This document shows positions 20,518-30,319 of a DNA stretch of 64,000 bases, one piece after another. The notes under the pieces are model-generated. The model saw only the letters and a program-made list of their open reading frames with translations. It had not been told where the DNA came from and made no database searches. This DNA is from Lutimaribacter degradans (GTDB lineage: Bacteria; Pseudomonadota; Alphaproteobacteria; Rhodobacterales; Rhodobacteraceae): contig NZ_JAMQGO010000006.1 in assembly GCF_023703375.1 (NCBI RefSeq), positions 148,165 through 212,164 of the forward strand, in the 5' to 3' direction. Made by a program: the position numbers and the translations under genes. How positions within the stretch are numbered: position 1 is the first letter of the stretch; each line of letters opens with the position of its first letter.

Positions 20518-20961
20518 CTAGTCGAACTTGCCCGAGGGGGCCAGCACGGTGGCTTCGCCGATCAGCACTTTCTTTCCATCGACCGTGCAGCGGGTTTCCA
20601 GGCGCACGCGACGCTTGGCGTGGTCAATGCCGATCACCTCGACCTCGGCCAGAACGGTGTCGCCGGGGCGTACGGGGCCCAGGAATGTAAGGGACTGGCC
20701 CATGTAGATCGTGCCGTGGCCCGGCAGTTGCTCGCCTATCACTGCCGAGATCAGGCCGGCCGTCAGCATCCCGTGGGCAATACGCCCTTCGAAAATCGTT
20801 TCGCTGGCGTAATCGGCGTCCATATGCACCGGGTTGCGGTCGGTCGATACCCGGGCGAACATTTCGATATCTTCGTCGGTGATGGTTTTGCGCAGGTGGC
20901 GCACCATTCCCATCTCGATCTCCTCGATCGTGATGGTTCCGCGCGGCAGGTTGTCCAACAT
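20518..20961 (-). CDS. MaoC family (R)-hydratase-like protein
   Basis: A 147-residue single hot-dog domain protein. It has the R-specific enoyl-CoA hydratase signature: FARVSTDRNPVHMDADYASETIFEGRIAHGMLTAGLISAVIGEQLPGHGT, with the catalytic Asp and His in place. Such proteins (PhaJ-like) hydrate trans-2-enoyl-CoA to (R)-3-hydroxyacyl-CoA, feeding polyhydroxyalkanoate or other acyl-CoA pathways; the exact substrate is inferred. ATG 20961 is chosen because GGAGGG is four bases before it; a TTG 42 bases upstream is less likely. Confidence 0.9.
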   Translation of the reverse strand: MLDNLPRGTITIEEIEMGMVRHLRKTITDEDIEMFARVSTDRNPVHMDADYASETIFEGRIAHGMLTAGLISAVIGEQLPGHGTIYMGQSLTFLGPVRPGDTVLAEVEVIGIDHAKRRVRLETRCTVDGKKVLIGEATVLAPSGKFD

Positions 20962-21062
20962 CCGACCCTCCGTCTGGTCGTTCAGGTAATTTTCGGACGA
21001 CAATTCGCCCCATGCGGCAACTTTATTTCTTTGCAGGCGCAGAAAATCAAGCGTTAAATATA

Positions 21063-21938
21063 TCAGCGCAACTGCCCGATGGCATAGGTCGGGCTGGACA
21101 TTTCATTTTCCAGATAGGCATTTAACGCGTCTGGGTCAGGCTGCTGCGCGGTTTTGGTTTCCGCCCTGGCCAGCCCGCCGGTGATGAACAGGGAATCGAT
21201 ATCCTCGCCCATGGCCCCTTGAACGTCGGTGGCGATACCATCGCCCACGGCCAGAATCGCCCCGTTGCGCACGTCGCGCCCCAGGGCGGTCAGGCGGCGG
21301 CGCGCCAGGTCGTAGATGGGCGGATGCGGCTTGCCGAAATAAAGGCTTTCGCCCCCCATCTCGGTATAAAGCCGGGCCAGCGCCCCGGCGCACCATTCGC
21401 GCACCTCGCCCCGGTCGACAACGATATCGGGATTGGCACAAAGCAGCTTAAGCCCTTTCTGCTTTGCGTACAGAAACTGGGGGCGGTTCACATCCGGGTC
21501 GGCCATGGGGTCGAAAGGTCCGCAGCAAACGATACCTTCCGCATCTTTCAGGTCGACCATCTGGATATCGACAGGATCCTCGATGATCTCCATAGGCGCA
21601 AAGAAACCTTGGTCACGCTCCCATTCGCCCATGAACCAAACTTTTTCACCGACAAAACCACGGAACATCGCGGCGCGTGCGCTGTCACCGCTGGTGGCGA
21701 TCGTGTCCCATGCATCGTCGGGCACGCCGAATATGTGCAATTGCTCTTCCACGCCCTTGCGGGGCTTGGGCGAATTGGTGACCAGCACGACCGTGCCGCC
21801 CCTTTGGCGATAGCCCTGCAACGCCGCCACGGCCGAAGGGATGGCCTGCACCCCGTCATGCACGCACCCCCAAAGATCGACGAACATCGCGTCGTAACGG
21901 TCAGAGATATCGGCAAGCGATTCGATGATCTGGGTCAT
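21063..21938 (-). CDS. TIGR01459 family HAD-type hydrolase
   Basis: A 291-residue HAD superfamily IIA protein related to NagD. Motif I reads FVDLWGCVHDG: the nucleophile Asp is there, but the usual second Asp (DxD) is Trp, a feature of this subfamily. Motif II is VLVTNSPKPR, the lysine is in FGKPHPPIYDLA and motif IV is AVGDGIATDVQGA. The cap domain lies between. The substrate is unknown and phosphatase activity may be weak. It stands alone between the MaoC and VOC genes. Confidence 0.88.
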   Translation of the reverse strand: MTQIIESLADISDRYDAMFVDLWGCVHDGVQAIPSAVAALQGYRQRGGTVVLVTNSPKPRKGVEEQLHIFGVPDDAWDTIATSGDSARAAMFRGFVGEKVWFMGEWERDQGFFAPMEIIEDPVDIQMVDLKDAEGIVCCGPFDPMADPDVNRPQFLYAKQKGLKLLCANPDIVVDRGEVREWCAGALARLYTEMGGESLYFGKPHPPIYDLARRRLTALGRDVRNGAILAVGDGIATDVQGAMGEDIDSLFITGGLARAETKTAQQPDPDALNAYLENEMSSPTYAIGQLR

Positions 21939-22034
21939 GGCGGGCCCTTTCTGGCACTATGGAGTCCATGCAAAAGACAAACACGTGCTATATGCATCGC
22001 CCGCGCCGGATTGGCCACAGCTTGCTTGTGCCTG

Positions 22035-22520
22035 TCAGGCGGCTTCGGTCAGAAGCGCGCGAAGATCAAGCGGCGCGTTACTCATCTTCAACATGCCCTC
22101 GGCGTCGCGAGGCCAGTCGGCTTGCGGGCGGTCGCGGTAGATTTCTATCCCGTTGCCGTCGGGGTCGCGGAAATAGATAGCTTCGGACACGCCATGATCG
22201 GCGGCGCCGTCAATCTCGATTCCCGCCTTCACGACGCGGGCAAGGGCATCGGCCAATGCCGGTCTGTCGGGATAGAGAAATGCGACATGGTAAAGCCCGG
22301 TGTGGTGTGGCGCGGGCGGCGTGCCGCCATGGCTTTCCCAGGTGTTCAGGCCGATATGGTGGTGATAGCCGCCAGCCGACAAGAACGCGGCCTGGCTACC
22401 ATATCGTTGTTGCAGTTCGAATCCCATCACGTCGCTGTAAAAGGCGATGGCGCGATCAAGGTTGGCCACTTTCAGGTGAACATGGCCGATTCGAGTGTCA
22501 GGGTGTGCTGTCTGGGGCAA
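22035..22520 (-). CDS. VOC family protein (glyoxalase/dioxygenase fold)
   Basis: A 161-residue vicinal-oxygen-chelate protein resembling CatE/glyoxalase. It has IGHVHLKVANLDRAIAFYSDVMGFEL, the metal-site histidines in HVHLKV and HTGLYHVAFLYP, and the downstream IYFRDPDGNGIEIYRDRP motif with the glutamate ligand. The substrate is unknown. I start at TTG 22520 (LPQTAHPD) because AAAGGAGA lies just upstream at proper spacing; the frame is open further upstream but lacks any site. It is downstream of the ppaC terminator, hence a separate unit. Confidence 0.85.
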   Translation of the reverse strand: MPQTAHPDTRIGHVHLKVANLDRAIAFYSDVMGFELQQRYGSQAAFLSAGGYHHHIGLNTWESHGGTPPAPHHTGLYHVAFLYPDRPALADALARVVKAGIEIDGAADHGVSEAIYFRDPDGNGIEIYRDRPQADWPRDAEGMLKMSNAPLDLRALLTEAA

Positions 22521-22625
22521 GGCGTGTCTCCTTTGGATGGAAAGATACCCCTGCGCCGTCTTGCGGAAAAGATGCCGAATAGCACCGCTGATGTGCAAAT
22601 ATGGGAGGCTCTGCGCCTTGTCACG

Positions 22626-22650
22626 AAAAAGGGCACCGCGAACGGTGCCC
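22626..22650 (-). terminator. Rho-independent terminator of ppaC
   Basis: Read on the minus strand: GGGCACCG, a TTCG tetraloop, CGGTGCCC, then TTTTT. It lies 26 bases after the ppaC stop and upstream of the VOC gene. Confidence 0.93.
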
Positions 22651-22676
22651 TTCCCAAACCAAGGTCGCGTCCCGGA

Positions 22677-23597
22677 TCAGAGCGTCAGAACCGGGATGAT
22701 CTGCTTTTTGCGGCTCATCACACCCGGCAGCACCACGGTGTCCCCGGTGACGGTCGCCCCAAAGGATTTCTCGGCCAGTGTTTTCACCGTTTTGTTCGGC
22801 ACCAGCAGCGTGGCCTCTTCCTTGATGATGTCCACGATGAACAAAAGCACCTCGTCAACGCCGTCCTCGGCGCAGACGGTCTTGAAGCTGTCCATCAGGC
22901 TTGCCTTGCGATCCAGCGGGATCGCGGGTGCGGTGGTTTCCAGCACCGAAACGCGGAACTTGGTGCCGCCAACCTCGTATTCCTTGCTGTCCATGCGGAT
23001 CAGCTCGGCGTCGGAAAAGGCCGACACGTCGGATTTCGCGGCGAACATCTCGGCGGCGTAGTCGGCCAGGCTCACGCCCAGCTCACCGGCCAGTTTCTCG
23101 GCCACGGCGCGATCATGGTCGGTGGTGGTGGGGCTGCGGAACTCCAGCGTGTCCGACAGGATGCAGGACAGCGCCGCGCCCTTGATTGCCTCGGGCATCT
23201 TGGCCGCGTCATCGCCCATCAGGTCGATCATGATGGTGGCAGTGCAGGCCAACGGGCGCATGGTGATGTCGATCGGCCCCTTGGTTTCCAGCCCGCCTAC
23301 CAGCTTGTGGTGGTCGATTATGGCGCGGATATCCGCGCTGTTCACGTTCGCGGGCAGTTCGGCGGGGTTGTTGGTGTCGACGATCACGACGGGCGCGTCA
23401 GCCTCGACATCGGCGATGATCTCGGGCTTTTCCAGGTTCCAGCGCTCCAGCACGAACGCGGCCTCGGTATTCGGTTCGCCCAGCAAAACGGGCTTGGCCG
23501 CCTCGCCCTTGATCTCGTTCAGGTACCAGGCCCAGATGATGGGCGAGCCGGTGGAATCGGTGTCGGGTGACTTGTGCCCGAAAACAAGCGTGGTCAT
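22677..23597 (-). CDS. ppaC: Manganese-dependent (family II) inorganic pyrophosphatase
   Basis: A 306-residue DHH-superfamily pyrophosphatase that pulls biosynthetic reactions by hydrolysing PPi. It begins MTTLVFGHKSPDTDSTGS (first metal site); VIVDTNNPAELP, the DHHKLVGG motif and LSDTLEFRSPTTTDHDR complete the metal ligands, and the C-terminal DHHA2 domain ends with the SRKKQIIPVL phosphate-binding segment. Rhodobacterales commonly use this family in place of family I. ATG 23597 is the conserved start. Confidence 0.96.
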   Translation of the reverse strand: MTTLVFGHKSPDTDSTGSPIIWAWYLNEIKGEAAKPVLLGEPNTEAAFVLERWNLEKPEIIADVEADAPVVIVDTNNPAELPANVNSADIRAIIDHHKLVGGLETKGPIDITMRPLACTATIMIDLMGDDAAKMPEAIKGAALSCILSDTLEFRSPTTTDHDRAVAEKLAGELGVSLADYAAEMFAAKSDVSAFSDAELIRMDSKEYEVGGTKFRVSVLETTAPAIPLDRKASLMDSFKTVCAEDGVDEVLLFIVDIIKEEATLLVPNKTVKTLAEKSFGATVTGDTVVLPGVMSRKKQIIPVLTL

Positions 23598-23734
23598 TGC
23601 GGATGCCTCGTTCGAAAAATGTGATTTCGCGCGCCTTATAGGGTTGCGTCCGGGCTTTGTCACCTGCTGCAATGCGGCGAAGACGCAACGCATGGCGGAT
23701 TTGCATCAGCGCGCGGGCAGGGCATGATTGGCCG

Positions 23735-24421
23735 ATGGGGCAAATGGCGGAAACCGATCTTTACGCGCCGGTCAAGGCATTCCTGGAAAGCCGGGGCTTT
23801 GCCGTCAAGGCCGAGGTAGGCGGCGTGGACGTGATGGCCTGCCGCGACGACGAGCCACCCGTGATCGTCGAACTGAAGGCGGGTTTTTCACTGGTGCTGC
23901 TGCACCAGGCCTGTGACCGGCTGGCGCTGACCGAGCGTGTTTACGTCTGCGTGCCGCGTCGCACGGGGCGGGCAAGCTGGTCGGCACTGAAGGCAAATAT
24001 CAAGCTGTGCCGCAGGTTGGGGCTGGGGGTGATAACGGTGCGGCCGCGGGATGGCCTGGTCGAGGTTCATGTCGAACCGGGCCCATACGCCCCACGCCGC
24101 AACAAGACGAGGACCGCGCGGTTGTTGCGCGATTTCGCGCGGCTTGACGGCGACCCGAACCTGGGCGGCACGCGGGGGCGTGTGATGACCGCCTATCGCC
24201 AGGATGCGCGCGCGGTGGCGATGCACCTTGCCGATGCAGGGCCATCCAAGGGCGCCGATGTGGCGCGGGCAACCGGGGTGCCCAACGCCACGCGGATCAT
24301 GGCCGACAACCATTATGGCTGGTTCCGGCGCTTGCGCGTCGGCGTGTACGAACTGACCGAGACGGGGCGAGCGATGGCTGACGCACCGGCGCGTATGGAC
24401 AGCGCGTCCACCGATACCTAG
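23735..24421 (+). CDS. DUF2161 protein with PD-(D/E)XK nuclease-like core
   Basis: A 228-residue protein of the DUF2161 group. Residues 4-120 look like a PD-(D/E)XK fold: FLESRGFAVKAEVGGVDVMACRDDEPPVIVELKAGFSLVLLHQACDRLALTERVYVCVP, where GGVDVMA and IVELKAG supply the acidic D...ExK pattern of restriction-like nucleases. The C-terminal part (about 165-220) resembles a winged helix (KGADVARATGVPNATRIMADNHYGWFRRLRVGVYELTETG). Function is unknown: family annotation as a phosphodiesterase is computational. ATG 23735 is used; ATG 23744 is possible. Confidence 0.85.
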   Translation: MGQMAETDLYAPVKAFLESRGFAVKAEVGGVDVMACRDDEPPVIVELKAGFSLVLLHQACDRLALTERVYVCVPRRTGRASWSALKANIKLCRRLGLGVITVRPRDGLVEVHVEPGPYAPRRNKTRTARLLRDFARLDGDPNLGGTRGRVMTAYRQDARAVAMHLADAGPSKGADVARATGVPNATRIMADNHYGWFRRLRVGVYELTETGRAMADAPARMDSASTDT

Positions 24422-24497
24422 GTTGGGCGGAGCGAGGACGACCTCCCCCATCCGGGTATCATTTCGGGACGGCCCGGCCAAACAGGATGGGACCAAG

Positions 24498-24917
24498 ATG
24501 CGCACCAGACGCGACCGTATTCGTCATGCAATCAGTTTCGAAATCTTGGGCCTTGCGCTGGTCGTGCCCCTTGGCGCGGCCGGGTTCGGGATGCCCGCAA
24601 CCGACCTGGGGGTTGTCGCCGTCTTTGCCGCCAGCATGGCAACGGTATGGAACTACCTCTACAACATCTGGTTCGACCGGGCGATGAAGCGTCTGCGGGG
24701 CAGCGTTCACAAAACCTACGGCCTGCGGGTTGTCCATGCGGTGCTGTTCGAATGCGGGTTGTTGATTGCCACGCTGCCGTTTTTCGCCTGGTACCTGGGT
24801 ATTGGCCTGTGGCAGGCCTTCCTGATGGATTTTTCCTTCGTGGCTTTCTACCTGGTCTACGCTTTTCTTTTCAACCTGACCTATGACCGGGTGTTCCCTT
24901 TGCCGAAAGACGCCTAG
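24498..24917 (+). CDS. PACE family multidrug efflux transporter
   Basis: A 139-residue inner-membrane protein with four predicted helices in two tandem pairs (bacterial transmembrane pair domains). Glu15 falls in ISFEILGLALVVPLG, the position of the essential proton-coupling Glu15 of AceI. WNYLYNIWFDRAMKR and FNLTYDRVFPLP are the repeated NxxYNxxFD-type family motifs. PACE proteins export biocides such as chlorhexidine and diamines by proton antiport; the substrate here is unknown. The ATG at 24498 is supported by Glu15 and the tight length. It is convergent with the TraB/GumN gene. Confidence 0.88.
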   Translation: MRTRRDRIRHAISFEILGLALVVPLGAAGFGMPATDLGVVAVFAASMATVWNYLYNIWFDRAMKRLRGSVHKTYGLRVVHAVLFECGLLIATLPFFAWYLGIGLWQAFLMDFSFVAFYLVYAFLFNLTYDRVFPLPKDA

Positions 24918-24933
24918 CCGGGCTTCCGTGCGA

Positions 24934-25914
24934 TCACGGGTCGAAAGGCAGCGGTGCGATATCGAAACCTTGCTGCTCCAAAAGCTGCAAAACGCCGTTT
25001 TCGCCCGGCAGGTGCGCTGCGCCGGCGGCAATGAAGATATCGCCCGACTGTTCCTGCAGCAACTCAACCCAGGCGCGGTTGCGCTGTGTCAGCAAGATAT
25101 CTTCGAACTGGGCGAACTCCTCAACGGCCGTCTTGCCGCCCTGTTCGACGGAAAGCAGGCGCGAATATTCCCACAGCAGCGCGATCTCGCCCGACAGGTA
25201 ACGTTGCAGCAAGGTATGCTGCAGGTCGTCGGCGTGATCGGCAAAGGCAAAAGACAGGCGCAGCATTTCAAGCTGTTCGTCCATGTCATATCCATCGGTC
25301 AGGGTCATGACCGTGCGCCAATCCTCAAGCGAGAGGTCGGGCACGCCTTGGGTTGCGGCGGATTCGGCCAGTGCCATGTCTATGCCTTCGGCATCCAGAG
25401 CGCCGCTACGCGCCTGGCATGGCCCGATTCCCAGCATCATCGAACCCCAGATCGGCTTCATCTTAGCGGCCATGAAAGAGGGAAAACCGCGTGCTTCCAT
25501 CTGGGTCTTGAAAAGCTGCCATTCCGCTTCGCTCAGCAGGTCGGGCAGGGTGGGCCCCTGCGTTATGAACATTAGTGACGGGTCGCTGCCAAAAGCGCGC
25601 TGGGTGCGCGCCTTGTCATCCCGGTTCATTTCAAAATAGGCGGCATCGGCCCGCGCGATCACGGGGGCCAGCGCGTTCGCGTGGGCTTCGGTGCGCTTAT
25701 GGCGAATATGGTAGGTGCCAAAGATCGTCAGACGCGTATCCCCGCGGGTGGCCTGCCACAAAAGGCCTTCTGGATAAGGCGTTTCGGCCACCGCCGCATC
25801 CAGCGAAGCGCGCGTTTCCGCGGGCAGTTCGGCGATAAGGTCGCTGCCCTCGCACAGGGCCAGGGCCGGACCGGCCAACCCCAGAAATAACAACAATCCA
25901 ACCAGCAGGCGCAT
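24934..25914 (-). CDS. TraB/GumN family exported protein
   Basis: A 326-residue protein with a Sec signal at residues 1-20 (MRLLVGLLLFLGLAGPALAL). The family motif TIFGTYHIRHKR is near residue 67, and the paired GxxH-type C-terminal motif is in DIFIAAGAAHLPGENGVLQLLEQQGFDI. TraB/GumN proteins are thought to be Tiki-like metalloproteases or hydrolases; bacterial members have no proven substrate. ATG 25914 gives the intact signal. It is divergent from groES, 207 bases away across the CIRCE region. Confidence 0.87.
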   Translation of the reverse strand: MRLLVGLLLFLGLAGPALALCEGSDLIAELPAETRASLDAAVAETPYPEGLLWQATRGDTRLTIFGTYHIRHKRTEAHANALAPVIARADAAYFEMNRDDKARTQRAFGSDPSLMFITQGPTLPDLLSEAEWQLFKTQMEARGFPSFMAAKMKPIWGSMMLGIGPCQARSGALDAEGIDMALAESAATQGVPDLSLEDWRTVMTLTDGYDMDEQLEMLRLSFAFADHADDLQHTLLQRYLSGEIALLWEYSRLLSVEQGGKTAVEEFAQFEDILLTQRNRAWVELLQEQSGDIFIAAGAAHLPGENGVLQLLEQQGFDIAPLPFDP

Positions 25915-26000
25915 GGGCGGTCCTTTTCTATGATCCATCTGCAACCTAGTGGTCGGAACGGGTGGTATCAATTCGGCCCAAAATTTTTGCATACGCATGT

Positions 26001-26029
26001 TGACTTGGAAAATGCTTGTCCCTAGCTAT
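26001..26029 (+). promoter_or_regulatory. groESL promoter
   Basis: TTGACT (26001-26006), 17-base spacer and TAGCTA (26024-26029). The transcript would start near 26036, at the edge of the CIRCE operator, as expected for an HrcA-controlled promoter. Confidence 0.75.
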
Positions 26030-26036
26030 GCGCTGT

Positions 26037-26063
26037 TAGCACTCGTCTAGTGCGAGTGATAAC
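26037..26063 (+). promoter_or_regulatory. CIRCE element (HrcA operator) of groESL
   Basis: Arms TTAGCACTC (26037-26045) and GAGTGATAA (26055-26063) with nine bases between them. Consensus is TTAGCACTC-N9-GAGTGCTAA, so only one base of the right arm differs. It lies directly after the promoter and 58 bases before the groES ATG. Confidence 0.95.
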
Positions 26064-26121
26064 GGTCCTTCGGGGAGCGAGGGGCCTATAGAGAGAAACT
26101 TTGAGCCAAGGAGCCTCAGAG

Positions 26122-26409
26122 ATGGCATTTACACCGCTTCATGACCGCGTGCTTGTTCGCCGCGTAGAGAGCGAAGAGAAAACCTCAGGCGGCCTGATCA
26201 TTCCCGACAGCGCCAAGGAAAAGCCTGCGGAAGGCGTTGTCGTTGCGGTTGGCGCTGGCGCCAAGGACGATGACGGCGATCGTATCAAGCTGGACGTCAA
26301 GGAAGGCGACAAGGTGCTGTTCGGCAAGTGGTCGGGCACCGAGGTCACCATTGACGGCGAAGAGATGCTGATCATGAAGGAAAACGACATCATGGGCATC
26401 ATCGCCTGA
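26122..26409 (+). CDS. groES: Co-chaperonin GroES
   Basis: A 95-residue protein that forms the heptameric lid of the GroEL folding chamber. It starts [35 protein letters not shown], with the mobile loop KTSGGLIIP. The start is ATG 26122; the open frame continues seven codons upstream but is not conserved there. It is the first gene of the groESL operon, 69 bases before groEL, and regulated by the CIRCE element. Confidence 0.99.
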   Translation: MAFTPLHDRVLVRRVESEEKTSGGLIIPDSAKEKPAEGVVVAVGAGAKDDDGDRIKLDVKEGDKVLFGKWSGTEVTIDGEEMLIMKENDIMGIIA

Positions 26410-26460
26410 GGCCAAGCGCCACAGGACGACCCCATGAACCGCTTTTCCCAAACCAAATAA

Positions 26461-28122
<1,662 letters not shown>

Positions 28123-28149
28123 TCAGCCGCGCCAATCGCGTGAAAGTTC

Positions 28150-28184
28150 GGGCCGCTCCCTTGCAGAGGGCGGCCCTTTCTTTT
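28150..28184 (+). terminator. Terminator of groESL
   Basis: GGGCCGC (28150-28156) pairs with GCGGCCC (28170-28176), then TTTCTTTT. The inner bases CCC/GGG can extend the stem. It lies 27 bases after the groEL stop. Confidence 0.85.
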
Positions 28185-28225
28185 GGCCGTTGCCTTTGTC
28201 GCGCGGGGTGGTCACAACGGCGGGT

Positions 28226-29086
28226 ATGCGTCTTTTCCTGCTGATATCCGTGACAATGCTGGCTTTTGCCGGAAACTCGGTGCTGACTCGCGTGGCGGTG
28301 GCTGCGGGTGACGCGGGGCCGTCAAGTTTTGCAATGGTGCGCCTGATGGCAGGCGCGGCGATCTTGCTGATCCTTTTGGGGTGGCGCAACAGGCGCCATC
28401 TGCAACCCCGGTGGCGCCCGGCCGGCGCGGCGATGCTGGCGCTGTATGTCGTGGGGTTTTCACTGGCCTATCGCTGGCTTGATGCAGGGCTGGGTGCCCT
28501 TGTCTTGTTCGGCGTGGTGCAACTTGTGATGTTCGCGGGCGCGCTGATGCGCGGCGAATATGTTGCGCCGCTGCGCTATGCCGGGGCGGTGTTGGCCATG
28601 GCGGGGCTGGCGGTGCTGGTCTGGCCGCAAGGCGTGGCCGCGCCCGACCCGCTGGGCACGGCGATGATGGCGGCGGCGGGGCTTGGCTGGGGCATGTACT
28701 CGTTGCGCGGGCAGGGCGTGGCAGATCCGCTGGTCGATACGACATGGAGCTTCGTCTGGGCCGTGCCCGCAGGCGTCGCCCTGTTCCTGGCCTGGCCGGA
28801 TGGCATGACATCGCGTGGGTTTATCCTTGCAGTGCTGTCGGGGGCCGTCATGTCGGGGCTAGGCTACGCCCTTTGGTACCAGGTATTGCCCCGCATCGCG
28901 GCCAGCACGGCCGCCTTGGCGCAACTTACCGTGCCGGTGATTGCGCAGGCCGGTGGCAGCCTTTTCCTGTCGGAACCATTGAGCCTGCGCTTTGCGCTTG
29001 CCGCGGCCCTGGTTCTGGGCGGGGTGGCGTTGGGCTTGCGCGCGCGCCGGGTGAAAAGCCCGCACGCGCCGGGACAGCGCCACTAG
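28226..29086 (+). CDS. EamA/DMT family transporter
   Basis: A 286-residue inner-membrane protein with ten predicted helices in two EamA repeats. The first repeat begins MRLFLLISVTMLAFAGNSVLTRVAV, and the second ends in the typical LTVPVIAQAGGSLFLSEPLSLRFALAAALVLGGVAL. Drug/metabolite superfamily members export amino acids or metabolites; the substrate is unknown. ATG 28226 gives the conserved first helix. It lies 41 bases after the groESL terminator and is convergent with, and overlapping by four bases, the Nudix gene. Confidence 0.88.
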   Translation: MRLFLLISVTMLAFAGNSVLTRVAVAAGDAGPSSFAMVRLMAGAAILLILLGWRNRRHLQPRWRPAGAAMLALYVVGFSLAYRWLDAGLGALVLFGVVQLVMFAGALMRGEYVAPLRYAGAVLAMAGLAVLVWPQGVAAPDPLGTAMMAAAGLGWGMYSLRGQGVADPLVDTTWSFVWAVPAGVALFLAWPDGMTSRGFILAVLSGAVMSGLGYALWYQVLPRIAASTAALAQLTVPVIAQAGGSLFLSEPLSLRFALAAALVLGGVALGLRARRVKSPHAPGQRH

Positions 29087-29526
29087 CGCAGGATCGGTTC
29101 CAGCGGATCGTAAAGCAGCCCATCACCCCAGGCGACTTCGGGCAGGCTGTCGGGTTTGAACCGGATACCGGCCATTTCGTCGCGCGTGAAAAAGCGCCGT
29201 TGCGTCACAATGCCCTCTGGGTCTTTCCAGGTCTCGTCAAGTTGCCCACCTGTAACGGAGCAGCGAAAATAAATATCGACCTGGTGAAAATCGCCCGATG
29301 GGTCATGAAACTCGTTCACGAGGCAGGGTGCGCCCACGGCGATGCGCAGGCCGGTTTCCTCGTACACCTCGCGGACCAGGTTGTCGGGCAGCGAACTGCC
29401 CCGCTCCGCGCCCCCTCCGGGCACGCACCACAGGTCCGACAGCCCATCTGGCCAGGCATTGACCAGTAGCAACCGGTCGGATTGGTCGAGTATCACAGCG
29501 CGTACGGCGATGCGGGGCGGGGGCAT
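29083..29526 (-). CDS. Nudix hydrolase with altered Nudix box
   Basis: A 147-residue Nudix-fold protein. The Nudix box is GGAERGSSLPDNLVREVYEETGL: the REVYEETGL half is intact, but the residue that is Glu in the GX5E part is Ser. The metal-binding EE pair remains, so activity is possible but should be tested. It could hydrolyse a nucleoside diphosphate derivative; substrate unknown. ATG 29526 follows from the conserved PPPRIAVRAVILDQSDRLLLV strand. It is divergent from the lipase-like gene by 40 bases and overlaps the EamA gene tail-to-tail. Confidence 0.85.
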   Translation of the reverse strand: MPPPRIAVRAVILDQSDRLLLVNAWPDGLSDLWCVPGGGAERGSSLPDNLVREVYEETGLRIAVGAPCLVNEFHDPSGDFHQVDIYFRCSVTGGQLDETWKDPEGIVTQRRFFTRDEMAGIRFKPDSLPEVAWGDGLLYDPLEPILR

Positions 29527-29566
29527 ATGAGCGCCTTTCGCAAGAACAGGGCTTTTGTAGGCACGC

Positions 29567-30319
29567 ATGGCCCGCTATCTCAAGTGCATGAAACGCCTCG
29601 CCACCCTTTTGTTGATGCTGATGCCATTGCCCGCCACCGCGGGAGAGTGCGTCGTTCTCCTGCATGGGTTGGCACGCACGCAGTCGTCGTTCCTTTTGAT
29701 GGAGGAATCGCTGACACGGCGTGGGTACACGGTGGTTGCACCCGGCTATCCGTCGACGGAAGAGACGATTGCCAACCTGGCGATCAACACCCTGCCGCAG
29801 GCGGTGGCGCAATGCGGTGACGACCGGGTGCATATAGTGACCCATTCGATGGGCGGTATCCTGACGCGTTATTGGCTGATCGGGAACCGACCGGACAATC
29901 TGGGCCGCGTTGTGATGCTGTCGCCGCCCAACAAGGGGTCTGAAATCGTGGATGCGTTGGGTGAAATCGAGGCATTCGGCTGGATGAACGGACCGGCGGG
30001 CCAGCAATTGCGCAGCGACGAAAAGGGTATGCCGGCACATCTGCCGCCGGTGGATTTCGACCTTGGCGTGATCGCGGGGGATCGGTCGCTCAACCCGTTC
30101 TTCTCGATGATGATCGAGGGGCCGGACGATGGCAAGGTGGGCGTCTCGTCGACGCGGGTGGCGGGCATGGCCGACCACCTGGTCTTGCCGGTGACGCATA
30201 CATTCATGATGAACAGCCCACTGGTTATCGCTCAGGTGATGTATTTCCTTGAACAAGGGGCATTTGACCCGGACATGACGCTTGCCGCCGCGGTCGAGTA
30301 CATGGGGCGGCAGGAATGA
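29567..30319 (+). CDS. Exported lipase-like alpha/beta hydrolase
   Basis: A 250-residue protein with a hydrophobic N-terminal signal ([15 protein letters not shown]). [16 protein letters not shown] is the oxyanion strand, and VTHSMGG is the nucleophile elbow GHSMGG-like motif with catalytic Ser. It resembles periplasmic triacylglycerol lipase/esterase EstA-like proteins. A later [11 protein letters not shown] provides a plausible catalytic His. Two starts are possible, ATG 29567 and ATG 29588, both leaving a signal peptide. Its TGA overlaps the PhnM-like ATG (ATGA), so the two are coupled. Confidence 0.82.
   Translation: MARYLKCMKRLATLLLMLMPLPATAGECVVLLHGLARTQSSFLLMEESLTRRGYTVVAPGYPSTEETIANLAINTLPQAVAQCGDDRVHIVTHSMGGILTRYWLIGNRPDNLGRVVMLSPPNKGSEIVDALGEIEAFGWMNGPAGQQLRSDEKGMPAHLPPVDFDLGVIAGDRSLNPFFSMMIEGPDDGKVGVSSTRVAGMADHLVLPVTHTFMMNSPLVIAQVMYFLEQGAFDPDMTLAAAVEYMGRQE

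Noticed and set aside
21219..23570. 783-codon plus-strand frame across the HAD, VOC and pyrophosphatase genes
   Set aside because: It runs antisense through three well-supported genes and two intergenic gaps, and shows no motif.
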